A program made the translations under genes and the position numbers. A stretch of DNA of 64,000 bases from Microbacterium galbinum (lineage in GTDB: Bacteria; Actinomycetota; Actinomycetes; Actinomycetales; Microbacteriaceae), in the NCBI RefSeq assembly GCF_023101185.1, contig NZ_CP078077.1:3191630-3255629 (forward strand), written 5' to 3'. Each line of letters begins with the position of its first letter. The first letter of the stretch is position 1. This document shows, piece by piece, positions 23,750 to 31,428 of the stretch. Below the pieces are notes generated by a model, which was not told the DNA's origin, ran no database searches, and saw only the letters and a program-made list of their open reading frames with translations.

Positions 23750-24402
23750 GCCAGAGCCTCGCGATCGGTATCGTCATCGCGGTCTTCGCCGCTCAGGGCA
23801 TCGCTCGCCCGACGCAGTGCCTCCGTGACGCGCACGTCGACCGCGCCATCGGCGATCTGCACGATGGCGCCACCGGGCGATACGGATGCATCGTCGATCA
23901 TCTCGACGCCGTGCAACGCGGCCACGGCATCCGCATCCGCGCGCAGGATCTCGCCGTCCCGTGGATGCACGGCGACGCGCGTCCACCGGTCCACGGGCAT
24001 CTGGGCGAGGGCCCTGCGGAGCGCGTGCGCGGCCGAGCGCGCCGGGTCCGACAACTCCGCGCCGAGGATCGCGGCCGCGAGCTCCACCGCGAGCTCCTCG
24101 ATTCGGTCCGCCGAGAGAGCGCTGGTCGTCCGGACGCGATCCGCCACCGCCGATCGCGCATCGTCGAGTGCGGTCAGGGCGCTCTCGTACCGGACCGCCC
24201 GCGCATCGCGATCCTGTTGGAGCCGCTCGGCCTCGGCGGCCCGCTGCGCCCGCGCCTCGTCGAGCGCGATCCGGCGCCCCTCCGCGAACCCTTCCGCATA
24301 GCCGCGCGTGCGCGCCCGAGCGGCCTCGTCGCGCACGTCGGTCGGGGTCTCCCCCACGCGCGGCACGACGAGTGGGGTGAAGGCGGTGTCGGAGAGCGTC
24401 AT
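23746..24402 (-). CDS. fliH: Flagellar assembly protein FliH
   Basis: 218 aa. FliH dimers regulate FliI and link it to the C-ring. The N-terminal half has the charged helix with YAEGFAEGRRIALDEARAQR, including the GxxxG-like A/G spacing usual in FliH. The C-terminal half (ELAVELAAAILGAELSDPAR; then VHPRDGEILRADADAVAALH) resembles the V-ATPase E-like domain. It has four-base overlaps with fliG and fliI. Confidence 0.88.
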   Translation of the reverse strand: MTLSDTAFTPLVVPRVGETPTDVRDEAARARTRGYAEGFAEGRRIALDEARAQRAAEAERLQQDRDARAVRYESALTALDDARSAVADRVRTTSALSADRIEELAVELAAAILGAELSDPARSAAHALRRALAQMPVDRWTRVAVHPRDGEILRADADAVAALHGVEMIDDASVSPGGAIVQIADGAVDVRVTEALRRASDALSGEDRDDDTDREALA

Positions 24403-25478
24403 TCGATCAGCTCGTCCTCGTCCTCACGGGAGATCGTGATCTCCTCCGCCGCCTCGAGCTCGCGGATGATGCGCACGACCTCGGCCCGCGCCTCGTCGAC
24501 CTGACGCACGCGCACCGATCCGAGCACCCGCGCCTCCTCGGCGAGGTTCTCCTTGTTCCGCTCGGTCATGTTGCTCGTGACCTTGAGAGCGATCTGCTCG
24601 TCCGCCCCCTTGAGAGCGAGAGCCAGGACCCGCAGGTCGATACCGCGCAGCACGCGCTGCGCATCCCGGTCCTCGAGACGCGTGAAGTCGGCGAACGTCA
24701 CCATGCGGCTGCGGATGTCCTCGGCCAGGGCGAGGTCGCGTCCCTCGAGGCTCGCCAGCAGCGACTTCTCGAGCGCGGTGTCGGAGCGGCTGATGATCTC
24801 GACCAGGGGCTGCACGCCGCCGATGGACTCGTGATTGTCGCGCATGGCGAAGACCCCGGTGCGCGAGCGCAGGGAGTCGGCGACGATCGAGATGGCCTCC
24901 TGCGTGGCGGTGCCCATCGTGGCGATCGCCTGCGCGACGTCGGTGCGCAGCGGATCCTGCAGGGCGGCGAGCACGGCGGCGGCACGATCCGCCCGCAGGT
25001 TCGCGAGCACGACCGCGACCGTGGTCGGCAGCTCTCCCTCGAGGATCGTGGCGAGCTGGGCGGGATCGGCCGCGTTCAGGAAGTCGAACGACACCGCGCC
25101 CTGCGACATGACCCTGCCGACCATGCCGACCGCCTTCTCCCGGCCGAAGGCGGTCTCCAGCAGTCCGGTCGCAAGCTCCTGCCCGCCGCGCGAGGGCACC
25201 GATCCGCCCGTCGCGATGCGGGTGAAGGCGGCGAGAGCGCGGGCCGTGGCGGCGAGGTCGACGCCGCCGAGCTGCGTGAGCTCCGCGGCGAGCAGCTCCG
25301 ACCGGTCCTCGCCGAGCAGACGGAGCACCTCGGCGCTCGCCTCCCGGTCCATGTTCAGGAGCACGATGGCCGCCTGGCGCAGCCCGCTCATCGGAGCGAT
25401 CGCCTGACCGGACGCGGCGACGACGGCCTCCGTGATCTGCTCGGTCGGGGCATCCGGGGATTCGATCTGCATGCTCAT
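24399..25478 (-). CDS. fliG: Flagellar motor switch protein FliG
   Basis: 359 aa. FliG generates torque against MotA. The N-terminal domain (SGLRQAAIVLLNMDREASAE, then VLRLLGEDRSELLAAELTQL) binds FliF. The middle domain has FLNAADPAQLATILEGELPT with TVAVVLANLRADRAAAVLAAL, where the family has HPQ. The C-terminal torque helix is in DIRSRMVTFADFTRLEDRDA, then QRVLRGIDLRVLALALKGAD. The ATG overlaps the fliF stop (ATGA). Confidence 0.96.
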   Translation of the reverse strand: MSMQIESPDAPTEQITEAVVAASGQAIAPMSGLRQAAIVLLNMDREASAEVLRLLGEDRSELLAAELTQLGGVDLAATARALAAFTRIATGGSVPSRGGQELATGLLETAFGREKAVGMVGRVMSQGAVSFDFLNAADPAQLATILEGELPTTVAVVLANLRADRAAAVLAALQDPLRTDVAQAIATMGTATQEAISIVADSLRSRTGVFAMRDNHESIGGVQPLVEIISRSDTALEKSLLASLEGRDLALAEDIRSRMVTFADFTRLEDRDAQRVLRGIDLRVLALALKGADEQIALKVTSNMTERNKENLAEEARVLGSVRVRQVDEARAEVVRIIRELEAAEEITISREDEDELIE

Positions 25479-27112
25479 ACGGTCGACTCGTCCATCAGGC
25501 TCGCCAGCGCGGTCGCGGTGGCTTGGGGTTCGCGGCGGGCGATGTCGTCGATCTCACGGCGACGACGCTCGACGAGGATCTGCTCTCGCTCGGGCTCCTC
25601 CTCGACGTCGAGCAGGGTCGGTGAGACCTGCGGCAGCAGCGGTGCCGTCAGGGCTTCGCGGTCCTGCAGACCCTTGAGCGACTTGAGCTTCTGCTCCTCG
25701 CTCTCGGTCAGGGTCGCGAGGTACTCGATCGGGCCCTCGTCGGTGTAGGCGATGCGACGCTTCATGCGCAGGCGGATCGACAGGAAGACGACGAGGATGA
25801 TCACGGCGAGCAGGATCGAGCCGCCGATGATCGCCGACCGCACGAGCTCCTGCTGGAACTGCGCGGCCTGCTCGGCCTCGGCGGCCGCCAGTGCGGTCTG
25901 CGCGGCGTTCGCGCCGGCGCCGGCGAACTCCACGAACTCGACGGCGATCGTGTCGCCGCGCTCGACGTCGATGCCGGCGGCCGAGGCGACGAGGGTCTCG
26001 ATCTGCGCCGCGGTCACGCCGGTCACGGTGCCGCGGTTGAGCGCGATGCTCACGGTCTGCCGGGTCACCTCGCCGGCGGGGGTGATCGTCTTCTCGGTCG
26101 ACTTGTTGACGGCGTTGTTGCGCGAGGTCTCCTCGAACTCGTACGCGCCGTCGCCGTCCGCACCGTTGGGCACCGCGATGTTGTCGGGGCCGAGCACACC
26201 GGTGCCCCCGCCCTGCCCGCCGGTGTAGGTCTCGGTCTTCGTCTGCTCCGAGGCGCTCAGGTCGCCCTCGGGGGCCGAGTAGGTCTCGTCCATCCGCTCG
26301 GAGGTCGAGTTCGCGACGTCCGCCGACACCGTCACGGTCGCGTTCCCCGGGCCGACGATCGTCTCCAGCATCCGGTTCACCGACGCCGCCACCCGGGCCT
26401 CGTGCTCGGTCGCCTGCTTCGACGAGTTGCCGGCCACGCCCGAGCCGACGGCCGAGAGTACCGTGCCGTTCTGGTCGGTGACCGCGACGTCCTCCGGCGT
26501 CATGCCCGGAACCGACGCGCTCGTGAGGTGGATGATCGCCTCGATCTTCTCGTCGCTGAGCGTCGACCCGTTGCGGGTCTTCACGAACACCGATGCGGTG
26601 GGGGTCTGCTGCTCCGAGACGAACACGCTCTCCTCGGGGATGGCCAGCTGCACCGACGCCGTGCTGATTCCGTCCATCGCGCCGATCGTGCTCGCGAGCT
26701 CGCCCTCGATCGCGCGCTTGTAGGTCACCGACTGCTGGAACTCGCTCGCGGTGACGCCCATCTTGTCGAGCAGGGTGTAGCCCTCGCTCGTGTCGCCCGG
26801 GAGGCCGGCGGATGCCGCCGCCAGTCGCTGTGCATAGACCTGATCGTCGGGCACGAGGATCGTGGCGCCGCCCTCGGCGAGCTCGTAGCCGACGCCCGCC
26901 GACTTGAGCTGATCGACGACCGCCGAGGCGTCGCCGGCGCTGAGTCCGGTGAAGAGCGGGCTCATCTGCGGCTTGGTGAGCCAGGCCCCGAGTGCGACGG
27001 CACCCATCACCAGCAGCGCGACGCCGATGATCGCGATCGTGCGCTGAGCGACGCTGAAGCCCGAGACGATCAGCTTCACGCGTTCGAAGGAGTTCGTGAT
27101 CACCTTCGGCAT
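25475..27112 (-). CDS. fliF: Flagellar MS-ring protein FliF
   Basis: 545 aa. FliF forms the MS-ring, the basal platform. A first membrane helix is at about 25-45 (TIAIIGVALLVMGAVALGAW). The periplasmic ring-building motifs follow (LSAGDASAVVDQLKSAGVGY; KRAIEGELASTIGAMDGIST; QTPTASVFVKTR). A second membrane helix is at about 435-460 (IIGGSILLAVIILVVFLSI). The C-terminal cytosolic tail that binds FliG ends in a conserved acidic/basic stretch. Confidence 0.97.
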   Translation of the reverse strand: MPKVITNSFERVKLIVSGFSVAQRTIAIIGVALLVMGAVALGAWLTKPQMSPLFTGLSAGDASAVVDQLKSAGVGYELAEGGATILVPDDQVYAQRLAAASAGLPGDTSEGYTLLDKMGVTASEFQQSVTYKRAIEGELASTIGAMDGISTASVQLAIPEESVFVSEQQTPTASVFVKTRNGSTLSDEKIEAIIHLTSASVPGMTPEDVAVTDQNGTVLSAVGSGVAGNSSKQATEHEARVAASVNRMLETIVGPGNATVTVSADVANSTSERMDETYSAPEGDLSASEQTKTETYTGGQGGGTGVLGPDNIAVPNGADGDGAYEFEETSRNNAVNKSTEKTITPAGEVTRQTVSIALNRGTVTGVTAAQIETLVASAAGIDVERGDTIAVEFVEFAGAGANAAQTALAAAEAEQAAQFQQELVRSAIIGGSILLAVIILVVFLSIRLRMKRRIAYTDEGPIEYLATLTESEEQKLKSLKGLQDREALTAPLLPQVSPTLLDVEEEPEREQILVERRRREIDDIARREPQATATALASLMDESTV

Positions 27113-27114
27113 GA

Positions 27115-27435
27115 TCAGGCCTGCATCCGCATGATCTCGTTGAACGCCGAGACGCTGCGGTCACGGATCGCGACCACGAGGTCGAGCGTCACGCCGGCGC
27201 GGGCGGAGGCGATCATGGCCTGGTGGATGTCCTGCAGGTCGCCGGTGACGGCCTGCACGGCGAGCTCGTTCGAGGTCGACTGCAACTGCTGCAGGTTCTC
27301 GATCGCGCCGGACATCGACGTCGCGAAGGCGCCCGCCGAGGCGGACGATCCGGTGCCGTCGGCACCGGATTCGAAGCTGAGGGCCGACATCGGACTGACG
27401 CCTGTGGCGGAGATCGCGTCGATGGGGGTCGACAT
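27115..27435 (-). CDS. fliE: Flagellar hook-basal body protein FliE
   Basis: 106 aa, the usual length. FliE joins the MS-ring to the rod. The C-terminal half is diagnostic: VTGDLQDIHQAMIASARAGV, then TLDLVVAIRDRSVSAFNEIM. Stop and start of fliE and flgC/fliF are within three bases. The N-terminal region is Ser/Ala-rich. Confidence 0.95.
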   Translation of the reverse strand: MSTPIDAISATGVSPMSALSFESGADGTGSSASAGAFATSMSGAIENLQQLQSTSNELAVQAVTGDLQDIHQAMIASARAGVTLDLVVAIRDRSVSAFNEIMRMQA

Positions 27436-27827
27436 CAGTTGCGTCCGATCTGCAGGGCGGCCTCGTAGGTGGTCTTGGCGCGGTCGACGACGGCGGCGTT
27501 CGCCTCGTAGCCGCGCTGGGCGAGGATCAGCATGCTCATCTGGTCGCCGAGTTCGACGTTCGGGTACTGGACGTACCCGTCCTCGTTCGCATACGGATGC
27601 TGGGGGTCGTAGACGAGCTTCGCCTCGGCCTCCGATTCGACGACCCCGGCGACGAAGACGCCCGGGCTCTCGGTACCCGCCTGCACCGTGACGAACTTCT
27701 CCCGGAACGCCTCTTCACCGGCCGGGGTGGCGGTGTTGACGTTCGCGATGTTGTCGCTGAGCGCGTCGAGCCACTTGCGGTGCACGTTCAGTCCGGTGCC
27801 GGCGATGCCGATCGCGTCGAAGGTCAT
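27435..27827 (-). CDS. flgC: Flagellar basal-body rod protein FlgC
   Basis: 130 aa. Proximal rod subunit. It has the axial N-terminal signature (FDAIGIAGTGLNVHRKWLDA, then LSDNIANVNTATPAGEEAFR). The FlgC-specific stretch is VYDPQHPYANEDGYVQYPNV, and the C-terminal helix (SMLILAQRGYEANAAVVDRA) follows. Confidence 0.96.
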   Translation of the reverse strand: MTFDAIGIAGTGLNVHRKWLDALSDNIANVNTATPAGEEAFREKFVTVQAGTESPGVFVAGVVESEAEAKLVYDPQHPYANEDGYVQYPNVELGDQMSMLILAQRGYEANAAVVDRAKTTYEAALQIGRN

Positions 27828-28171
27828 GCGGATGCCTGGCCGATCGCCTTGGTGATCGAGGCCGCCTGGCCGCCGATCGCCTGGCTGGCGAACTGGAACC
27901 GGAGCACGGTGTCGATGTTCGACAGCGTCTCGGTGTCGAGGTTCACATTATTGCCGTTCAGGCGGGTGGGCTCGAGCGAGCGCTCGACGGTCGCGGCGAC
28001 CGACCCCGATCCGCCGTCGACCGCGCGACGCAGCTCGTCCTCGAACTGCACCCGCTTCGCCTGGTAACCCGGCGTGTTGACGTTCGCGATGTTCTCGGCG
28101 ATGGAACGCTGGCGCAGCGCCAGACCGTCGAGCGCGCTGATCAGCGCGGAGGAGGTTACGGATTCGAGCAC
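27824..28171 (-). CDS. flgB: Flagellar basal-body rod protein FlgB
   Basis: 115 aa from the GTG at 28171. Proximal rod subunit and first gene of the flgB-flgC-fliE...flgE operon. The axial motif ALDGLALRQRSIAENIANVN, then TPGYQAKRVQFEDELRRA, is typical. The C terminus reads NVNLDTETLSNIDTVLRFQF. The frame runs to 28354, but the upstream part crosses the promoter and is not protein-like. GGGGTG lies ahead of the GTG, and the ten bases at the start match those of fliP. Confidence 0.94.
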   Translation of the reverse strand: MLESVTSSALISALDGLALRQRSIAENIANVNTPGYQAKRVQFEDELRRAVDGGSGSVAATVERSLEPTRLNGNNVNLDTETLSNIDTVLRFQFASQAIGGQAASITKAIGQASA

Positions 28172-28199
28172 GGCGGCACCCCGGATGTGTGGTGGAGAA

Positions 28200-28235
28200 G
28201 CCGATCCGTGGCCTGCGTCGAGCGATCCGTGCTCG
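28200..28235 (-). promoter_or_regulatory. Twin ACGGA hairpins in the flgB leader (candidate CsrA sites)
   Basis: In mRNA sense CGAGC-ACGGATC-GCTCG (28235-28219, 5-bp stem) is followed by GCC-ACGGATC-GGC (28212-28200, 3-bp stem). Both show ACGGATC as the loop. They sit 29-64 bases before the GTG start and match the fliP leader in order and spacing. Confidence 0.6.
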
Positions 28236-28241
28236 TGGCCG

Positions 28242-28271
28242 ACTATCGCGACAGTGCGGTGTCGGCGTAAC
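28242..28271 (-). promoter_or_regulatory. Sigma-28-like promoter of the flgB-flgE operon
   Basis: Minus strand: GTTAC (28271-28267), 14 bases, GTCGCGATAGT (28252-28242). It lies 70 bases before the chosen flgB start and ten bases after the stop of the preceding fliT-like gene. The -35-like element is inside a GGCG-TAAC-CGCC palindrome. Confidence 0.78.
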
Positions 28272-28280
28272 CGCCGCCGC

Positions 28281-28556
28281 TCATCCTTCGACGTCGAGGT
28301 AGGCGGGAGCGTCGGGCGACCCCGTCGGCACCCGACGGAGCGCGGCGAGTTCACGCGCCACGTTCGCCCGCGAGGCGGTGAGACCGCGGATCATCATCTG
28401 CTGACGCGCCAGCACCGCCTCCGCGCGTTCGCGCAGCTCTTCGGGCACGGGTCCGGGAGGCGGCTCGAAGGTCGGGTCGAGCTGGTCGTCGGCGGCATCG
28501 AGCGCCCGCTCGAACGTATCGAGCACGGCCAGCCACGACGCGAGGTTGTCGGTCAT
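28281..28556 (-). CDS. Small helical protein, possible FliT-type chaperone
   Basis: 91 aa from the ATG at 28556. It is predicted all helical (ASWLAVLDTFERALDAADDQ; PEELRERAEAVLARQQMMIR). It follows fliS by five bases, the place of FliT in many genomes. FliT-like proteins bind FliD and prevent premature assembly. Sequence similarity cannot be confirmed by eye, so no symbol is given. Confidence 0.6.
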   Translation of the reverse strand: MTDNLASWLAVLDTFERALDAADDQLDPTFEPPPGPVPEELRERAEAVLARQQMMIRGLTASRANVARELAALRRVPTGSPDAPAYLDVEG

Positions 28557-28561
28557 GCGAC

Positions 28562-28975
28562 TCAGCCCAGCGCGGATGCCGGGGCGGGAGCCGCGGCCGA
28601 GGTCACCGCTGCGGCCTGGTGCCACGCTTCGCGGAGCGGCGCGACGAGTTCGCGGCATTCCGCAGTGGCCAGCCGATCGCGGCCGATGTTCGCGGTGATC
28701 AGGCGACCGGTGACGTAGGTGTACACCGCGCGCAGGTCGGCCGCGCCGTCCCAGGCGTCGGTGAGCGACCCGTTCAGCTCGGCGACGATCTGCTGGGCGT
28801 GGGTGAGGTGGGTGCCCGCGGCCGACCAGTCCTCGGCATCCTGCGCGGCCCCGGCTCGATCGATGTCGACGAGCAGGCGGTCGTACAGCAGGGTGAGCAG
28901 CCGCTCGGGCGAGGCCGAGGCGACCTGCTGCTCGAGGTACTGCTGCTTGGCGCGTTCCAGGGATGTCAGGGGCAT
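28562..28975 (-). CDS. fliS: Flagellin export chaperone FliS
   Basis: 137 aa. FliS binds the flagellin C terminus and, in B. subtilis, is part of the FliS-FliW-flagellin cycle. The N-terminal pattern is typical (AKQQYLEQQVASASPERLLT, then LLYDRLLVDIDRA), as is ELNGSLTDAWDGAADLRAVY with TYVTGRLITANI (L-N-x-x-L-x-x-x-x-G-x-x-x-x-x-L-x-x-L-Y-x-Y). It lies between fliD and the fliT-like gene. Confidence 0.95.
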   Translation of the reverse strand: MPLTSLERAKQQYLEQQVASASPERLLTLLYDRLLVDIDRAGAAQDAEDWSAAGTHLTHAQQIVAELNGSLTDAWDGAADLRAVYTYVTGRLITANIGRDRLATAECRELVAPLREAWHQAAAVTSAAAPAPASALG

Positions 28976-28995
28976 CGCTTGTCTCTCCTCGGCGA

Positions 28996-30357
28996 TCAGG
29001 ACTTGGTGGCGGTGAGGGCGGCGAGCTGCCCGGTGAGCCACGACGACTGGGATTCGAGCTTCGACAGCTGCACCTCGAGCTGCGAGTACGTGCGCTCCAG
29101 GGTCGCCCGACGCTGTTCGAGACGGACGTCCCACCGCTCGACCTGCGTCTTGAGGGTCTTGACCTCGGACTCCTGCCCGGTGATGCGCTGCGTGAGCAGA
29201 CCGTCGTACTTGTCGGAGTAGGTGTCGGCCACGCCCTCGAGGCGACCGGCGACGCCCGAGAACAGCTCCTGGGTCTTCTCGGGATCGTCGGCGAGTGCCT
29301 GGGCGAACTTCTCAGCGTCGAACGACAGCACACCCTTCTCGTTGATCGAGATGCCGATGCTCGAGGGCGACACCCCGTCGATCGGGTGCTGCACGGCGTT
29401 GGCCAGGGCTGTGCGGAGGTTGCGCACGGTGCTGTCGCCGGTGAACACGCCGAGGGTGGTCTTCTCCCCCACCGCGCCGACCGTGGCCTTCGAACCGTTG
29501 TCGATGCGGGTGAGGAGACCGGCGATCTCCTTGATGAACGCCTCGGCCGTGGCCGTCTGCGCCTTCGCATCGAGGGCGACGGTGACCGTGACCGGGTCGG
29601 CGCTGGGCTTCGTGACGGTGACGGTGACGTCGTCGCCGACGGTGATCGTGTTGCTCGCGCTCGTCAGCACCTGCTCGGCCGAGGTCCCCGCGAAGAGGCG
29701 GATGCGGGCGTCGGCACCGGCCGTCAGCACGGCGGCTCCCGGCTCCGTGCCGAGGTCGATCGCGGTGCCCGCGTCGAGATCGTCGCCGTTGCCGCGGTGC
29801 AGCGTGAAGGTGTTCTCGGCACCGGTCTCTGCGGCGTTCAGTTGGATGCGCGAGAGCGGGGCGCCGTCGGCATCCGTCCCGGCGGGCACGACGGTCGCCG
29901 TCACCCCCGCCTTCGCGGCGTTGATGGCTTTGGCGAGATCGTGGGGCGATGCACCGGCGGGCGCGATCTCGGTGCGGGTGCCGTCGGCGGCCACCAGCGT
30001 GAACGCTCCTCCCCAGGAATCCGCGCCCGCAGCCGCGGTGACGACCGAGTGCGCGGTGGCGACGGCGTCGACGACGATGCTCGTCGAGAAGGCGCTCGCC
30101 TTCGGCCCCGCGTTCACGGTGACGCTCTCGGACGACGACGTGGCGGTGAAGGCGGCCAGCGAGGTGGCGGACGCCGCGGTCTTGGCCTTCTCGACCAGCG
30201 CCTGCAGCGAGGTGTTCAACGACTGCAGGTTCGTGATGATCGAGGTGCGGTCGGTGATCTTGGTGGTGATCAGCTTCTTCGGGATCGCCGACACGTCCAT
30301 GAGCGCGTCGATGAGCTCGCCGGTCTTCAGTCCGGAGACCAATCCGTCCAGTTTCAT
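28996..30357 (-). CDS. fliD: Flagellar filament cap protein FliD (hook-associated protein 2)
   Basis: 453 aa. FliD caps the filament and inserts flagellin monomers. The N-terminal FliD motif is MKLDGLVSGLKTGELIDALM (the G-L-x-S-G-x-x-x-x-x-L-I-x-x-L pattern). The C-terminal coiled coil reads YDGLLTQRITGQESEVKTLK and then VERWDVRLEQRRATLERTYS, and the end (LESQSSWLTGQLAALTATKS) is as in other FliD. It is probably expressed by read-through from fliC, since no separate promoter was seen in the 101-base gap, which holds a strong hairpin. Confidence 0.95.
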   Translation of the reverse strand: MKLDGLVSGLKTGELIDALMDVSAIPKKLITTKITDRTSIITNLQSLNTSLQALVEKAKTAASATSLAAFTATSSSESVTVNAGPKASAFSTSIVVDAVATAHSVVTAAAGADSWGGAFTLVAADGTRTEIAPAGASPHDLAKAINAAKAGVTATVVPAGTDADGAPLSRIQLNAAETGAENTFTLHRGNGDDLDAGTAIDLGTEPGAAVLTAGADARIRLFAGTSAEQVLTSASNTITVGDDVTVTVTKPSADPVTVTVALDAKAQTATAEAFIKEIAGLLTRIDNGSKATVGAVGEKTTLGVFTGDSTVRNLRTALANAVQHPIDGVSPSSIGISINEKGVLSFDAEKFAQALADDPEKTQELFSGVAGRLEGVADTYSDKYDGLLTQRITGQESEVKTLKTQVERWDVRLEQRRATLERTYSQLEVQLSKLESQSSWLTGQLAALTATKS

Positions 30358-30401
30358 CCTCGGATGCCTTCCCTCGGGGCGTGTCGCAGGTCTTAGGGGA
30401 A

Positions 30402-30434
30402 GGCGCCCGGGCGGAGTGTCCCCCGCCCGGGCGC
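30402..30434 (-). terminator. Strong hairpin between fliC and fliD
   Basis: GGCGCCCGGGCGG (30402-30414) and CCGCCCGGGCGCC (30422-30434) form a perfect 13-bp stem with a 7-base loop, 24 bases after the fliC stop. The bases after it on the minus strand read TTCCCCTAAG, not a T-tract. It may terminate in part and leave fliD-fliS at a lower level, or protect the fliC 3' end. Confidence 0.75.
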
Positions 30435-30458
30435 CCGGTGCGCCTCAGGCGCGGCGGC

Positions 30459-31322
30459 TCAACGGAGCAGCTGGAGAACGCCCTGGCCGGACTGGTTCGC
30501 CTGCGCGAGCATCGCGGTGCCCGCCTGCTGCAGGATGTTCGCAGCCGTGTACTTGACCATCTCGGCCGCCATGTCGGTGTCGGCGATGCGGCTCTTGGCC
30601 GCCGAGAGGTTCTCGGCCGAGACCTGCAGCGAGTTGATCGTCGACTCGAAGCGGTTCTGCACCGCACCGAGGTCGGCGCGGGCCGACGAGACGCTCTTGA
30701 TCGCGGCGTCGACCGTGTCGATCGTCGCGGCGGCGACGGTCGGGTTGGCGAAGCCATCCGCAGTGGTGAGGATGTCGTCGCGCAGGTCTGCCGCCAGCGT
30801 GGCGATGTTCGCCGTGCCGAGGTTCACGGTGATCTGGCTCGAGGCGGAACCGTCGGCGCCGACCTGGAAGCTCAGCACACCGTTGCCCGCCGCGCCGGCG
30901 GTGCCGTCGAGCAGCTGGATGCCGTTGAAGTTGGCGCTCTCGGCGATGCGGTCGAGTTCGTCCACGAGCTGCGTCACCTCGGTGGTGATCGCCTTGCGCG
31001 AGTCCGCGTTGTTCGAGTCGTTACCGGCCTGCACCGCGAGGTCGCGCACGCGCTGCAGGATGGAGTGGACCTCGGTGAGCTGGCCTTCTGCGGTCTGGAT
31101 GACCGAGATGCCGTCCTGAGCGTTGCGGGCTGCGACGTTCAGGCCGTTGACCTGCGAGCGCAGGCCCTCGGAGATGGCGAGGCCGGCGGCGTCATCGGCT
31201 GCGCGGTTGATGCGCAGGCCGCTCGAGAGCTTCTCGAGCGACTTCGAGACGTCGTTCTGGTTGCTCGACAGGTTGCGGTACGAGTTGAGCGCGCTGACGT
31301 TGGTTGCGATCTGAAGACCCAT
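30459..31322 (-). CDS. fliC: Flagellin FliC/Hag
   Basis: 287 aa, a short flagellin made mainly of the D0/D1 core with a small variable region (about 150-190). The N terminus MGLQIATNVSALNSYRNLSS and the following RINRAADDAAGLAISEGLRS are standard, and the C terminus ends NILQQAGTAMLAQANQSGQG followed by VLQLLR. It is the only flagellin gene in the window. It has its own promoter, a leader with two candidate CsrA sites, and a strong SD (GGAGGA). FliS and FliW, which bind flagellin, are encoded in the same cluster. Confidence 0.98.
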   Translation of the reverse strand: MGLQIATNVSALNSYRNLSSNQNDVSKSLEKLSSGLRINRAADDAAGLAISEGLRSQVNGLNVAARNAQDGISVIQTAEGQLTEVHSILQRVRDLAVQAGNDSNNADSRKAITTEVTQLVDELDRIAESANFNGIQLLDGTAGAAGNGVLSFQVGADGSASSQITVNLGTANIATLAADLRDDILTTADGFANPTVAAATIDTVDAAIKSVSSARADLGAVQNRFESTINSLQVSAENLSAAKSRIADTDMAAEMVKYTAANILQQAGTAMLAQANQSGQGVLQLLR

Positions 31323-31327
31323 GAGTA

Positions 31328-31370
31328 TCCTCCGTGGTTATGGGACTGGAAGCGGGTCCATCCGTGGACC
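31328..31370 (-). promoter_or_regulatory. Two candidate CsrA sites in the fliC leader, one over the Shine-Dalgarno
   Basis: In mRNA sense GGTCCA-CGGA-TGGACC (31370-31355) is a perfect 6-bp hairpin with CGGA as loop. Twenty bases on, CCACGGAGGAT (31337-31327) carries a second ACGGA that overlaps the Shine-Dalgarno GGAGGA (31333-31328). One upstream hairpin site plus one SD site is the arrangement known for the B. subtilis flagellin leader. Confidence 0.65.
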
Positions 31371-31381
31371 TGCACATCCCA

Positions 31382-31410
31382 CATTCGCGACAGCTCGCGC
31401 GGTCCGTAAC
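31382..31410 (-). promoter_or_regulatory. Sigma-28-like promoter of fliC
   Basis: Minus strand: GTTAC (31410-31406), 14 bases, GTCGCGAATG (31391-31382). It differs from the other four copies in the last bases of the -10-like element (GAATG, not GATAG). It ends 59 bases before the fliC ATG. Confidence 0.68.
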
Positions 31411-31428
31411 CGGTGACCGACGGGAAAG

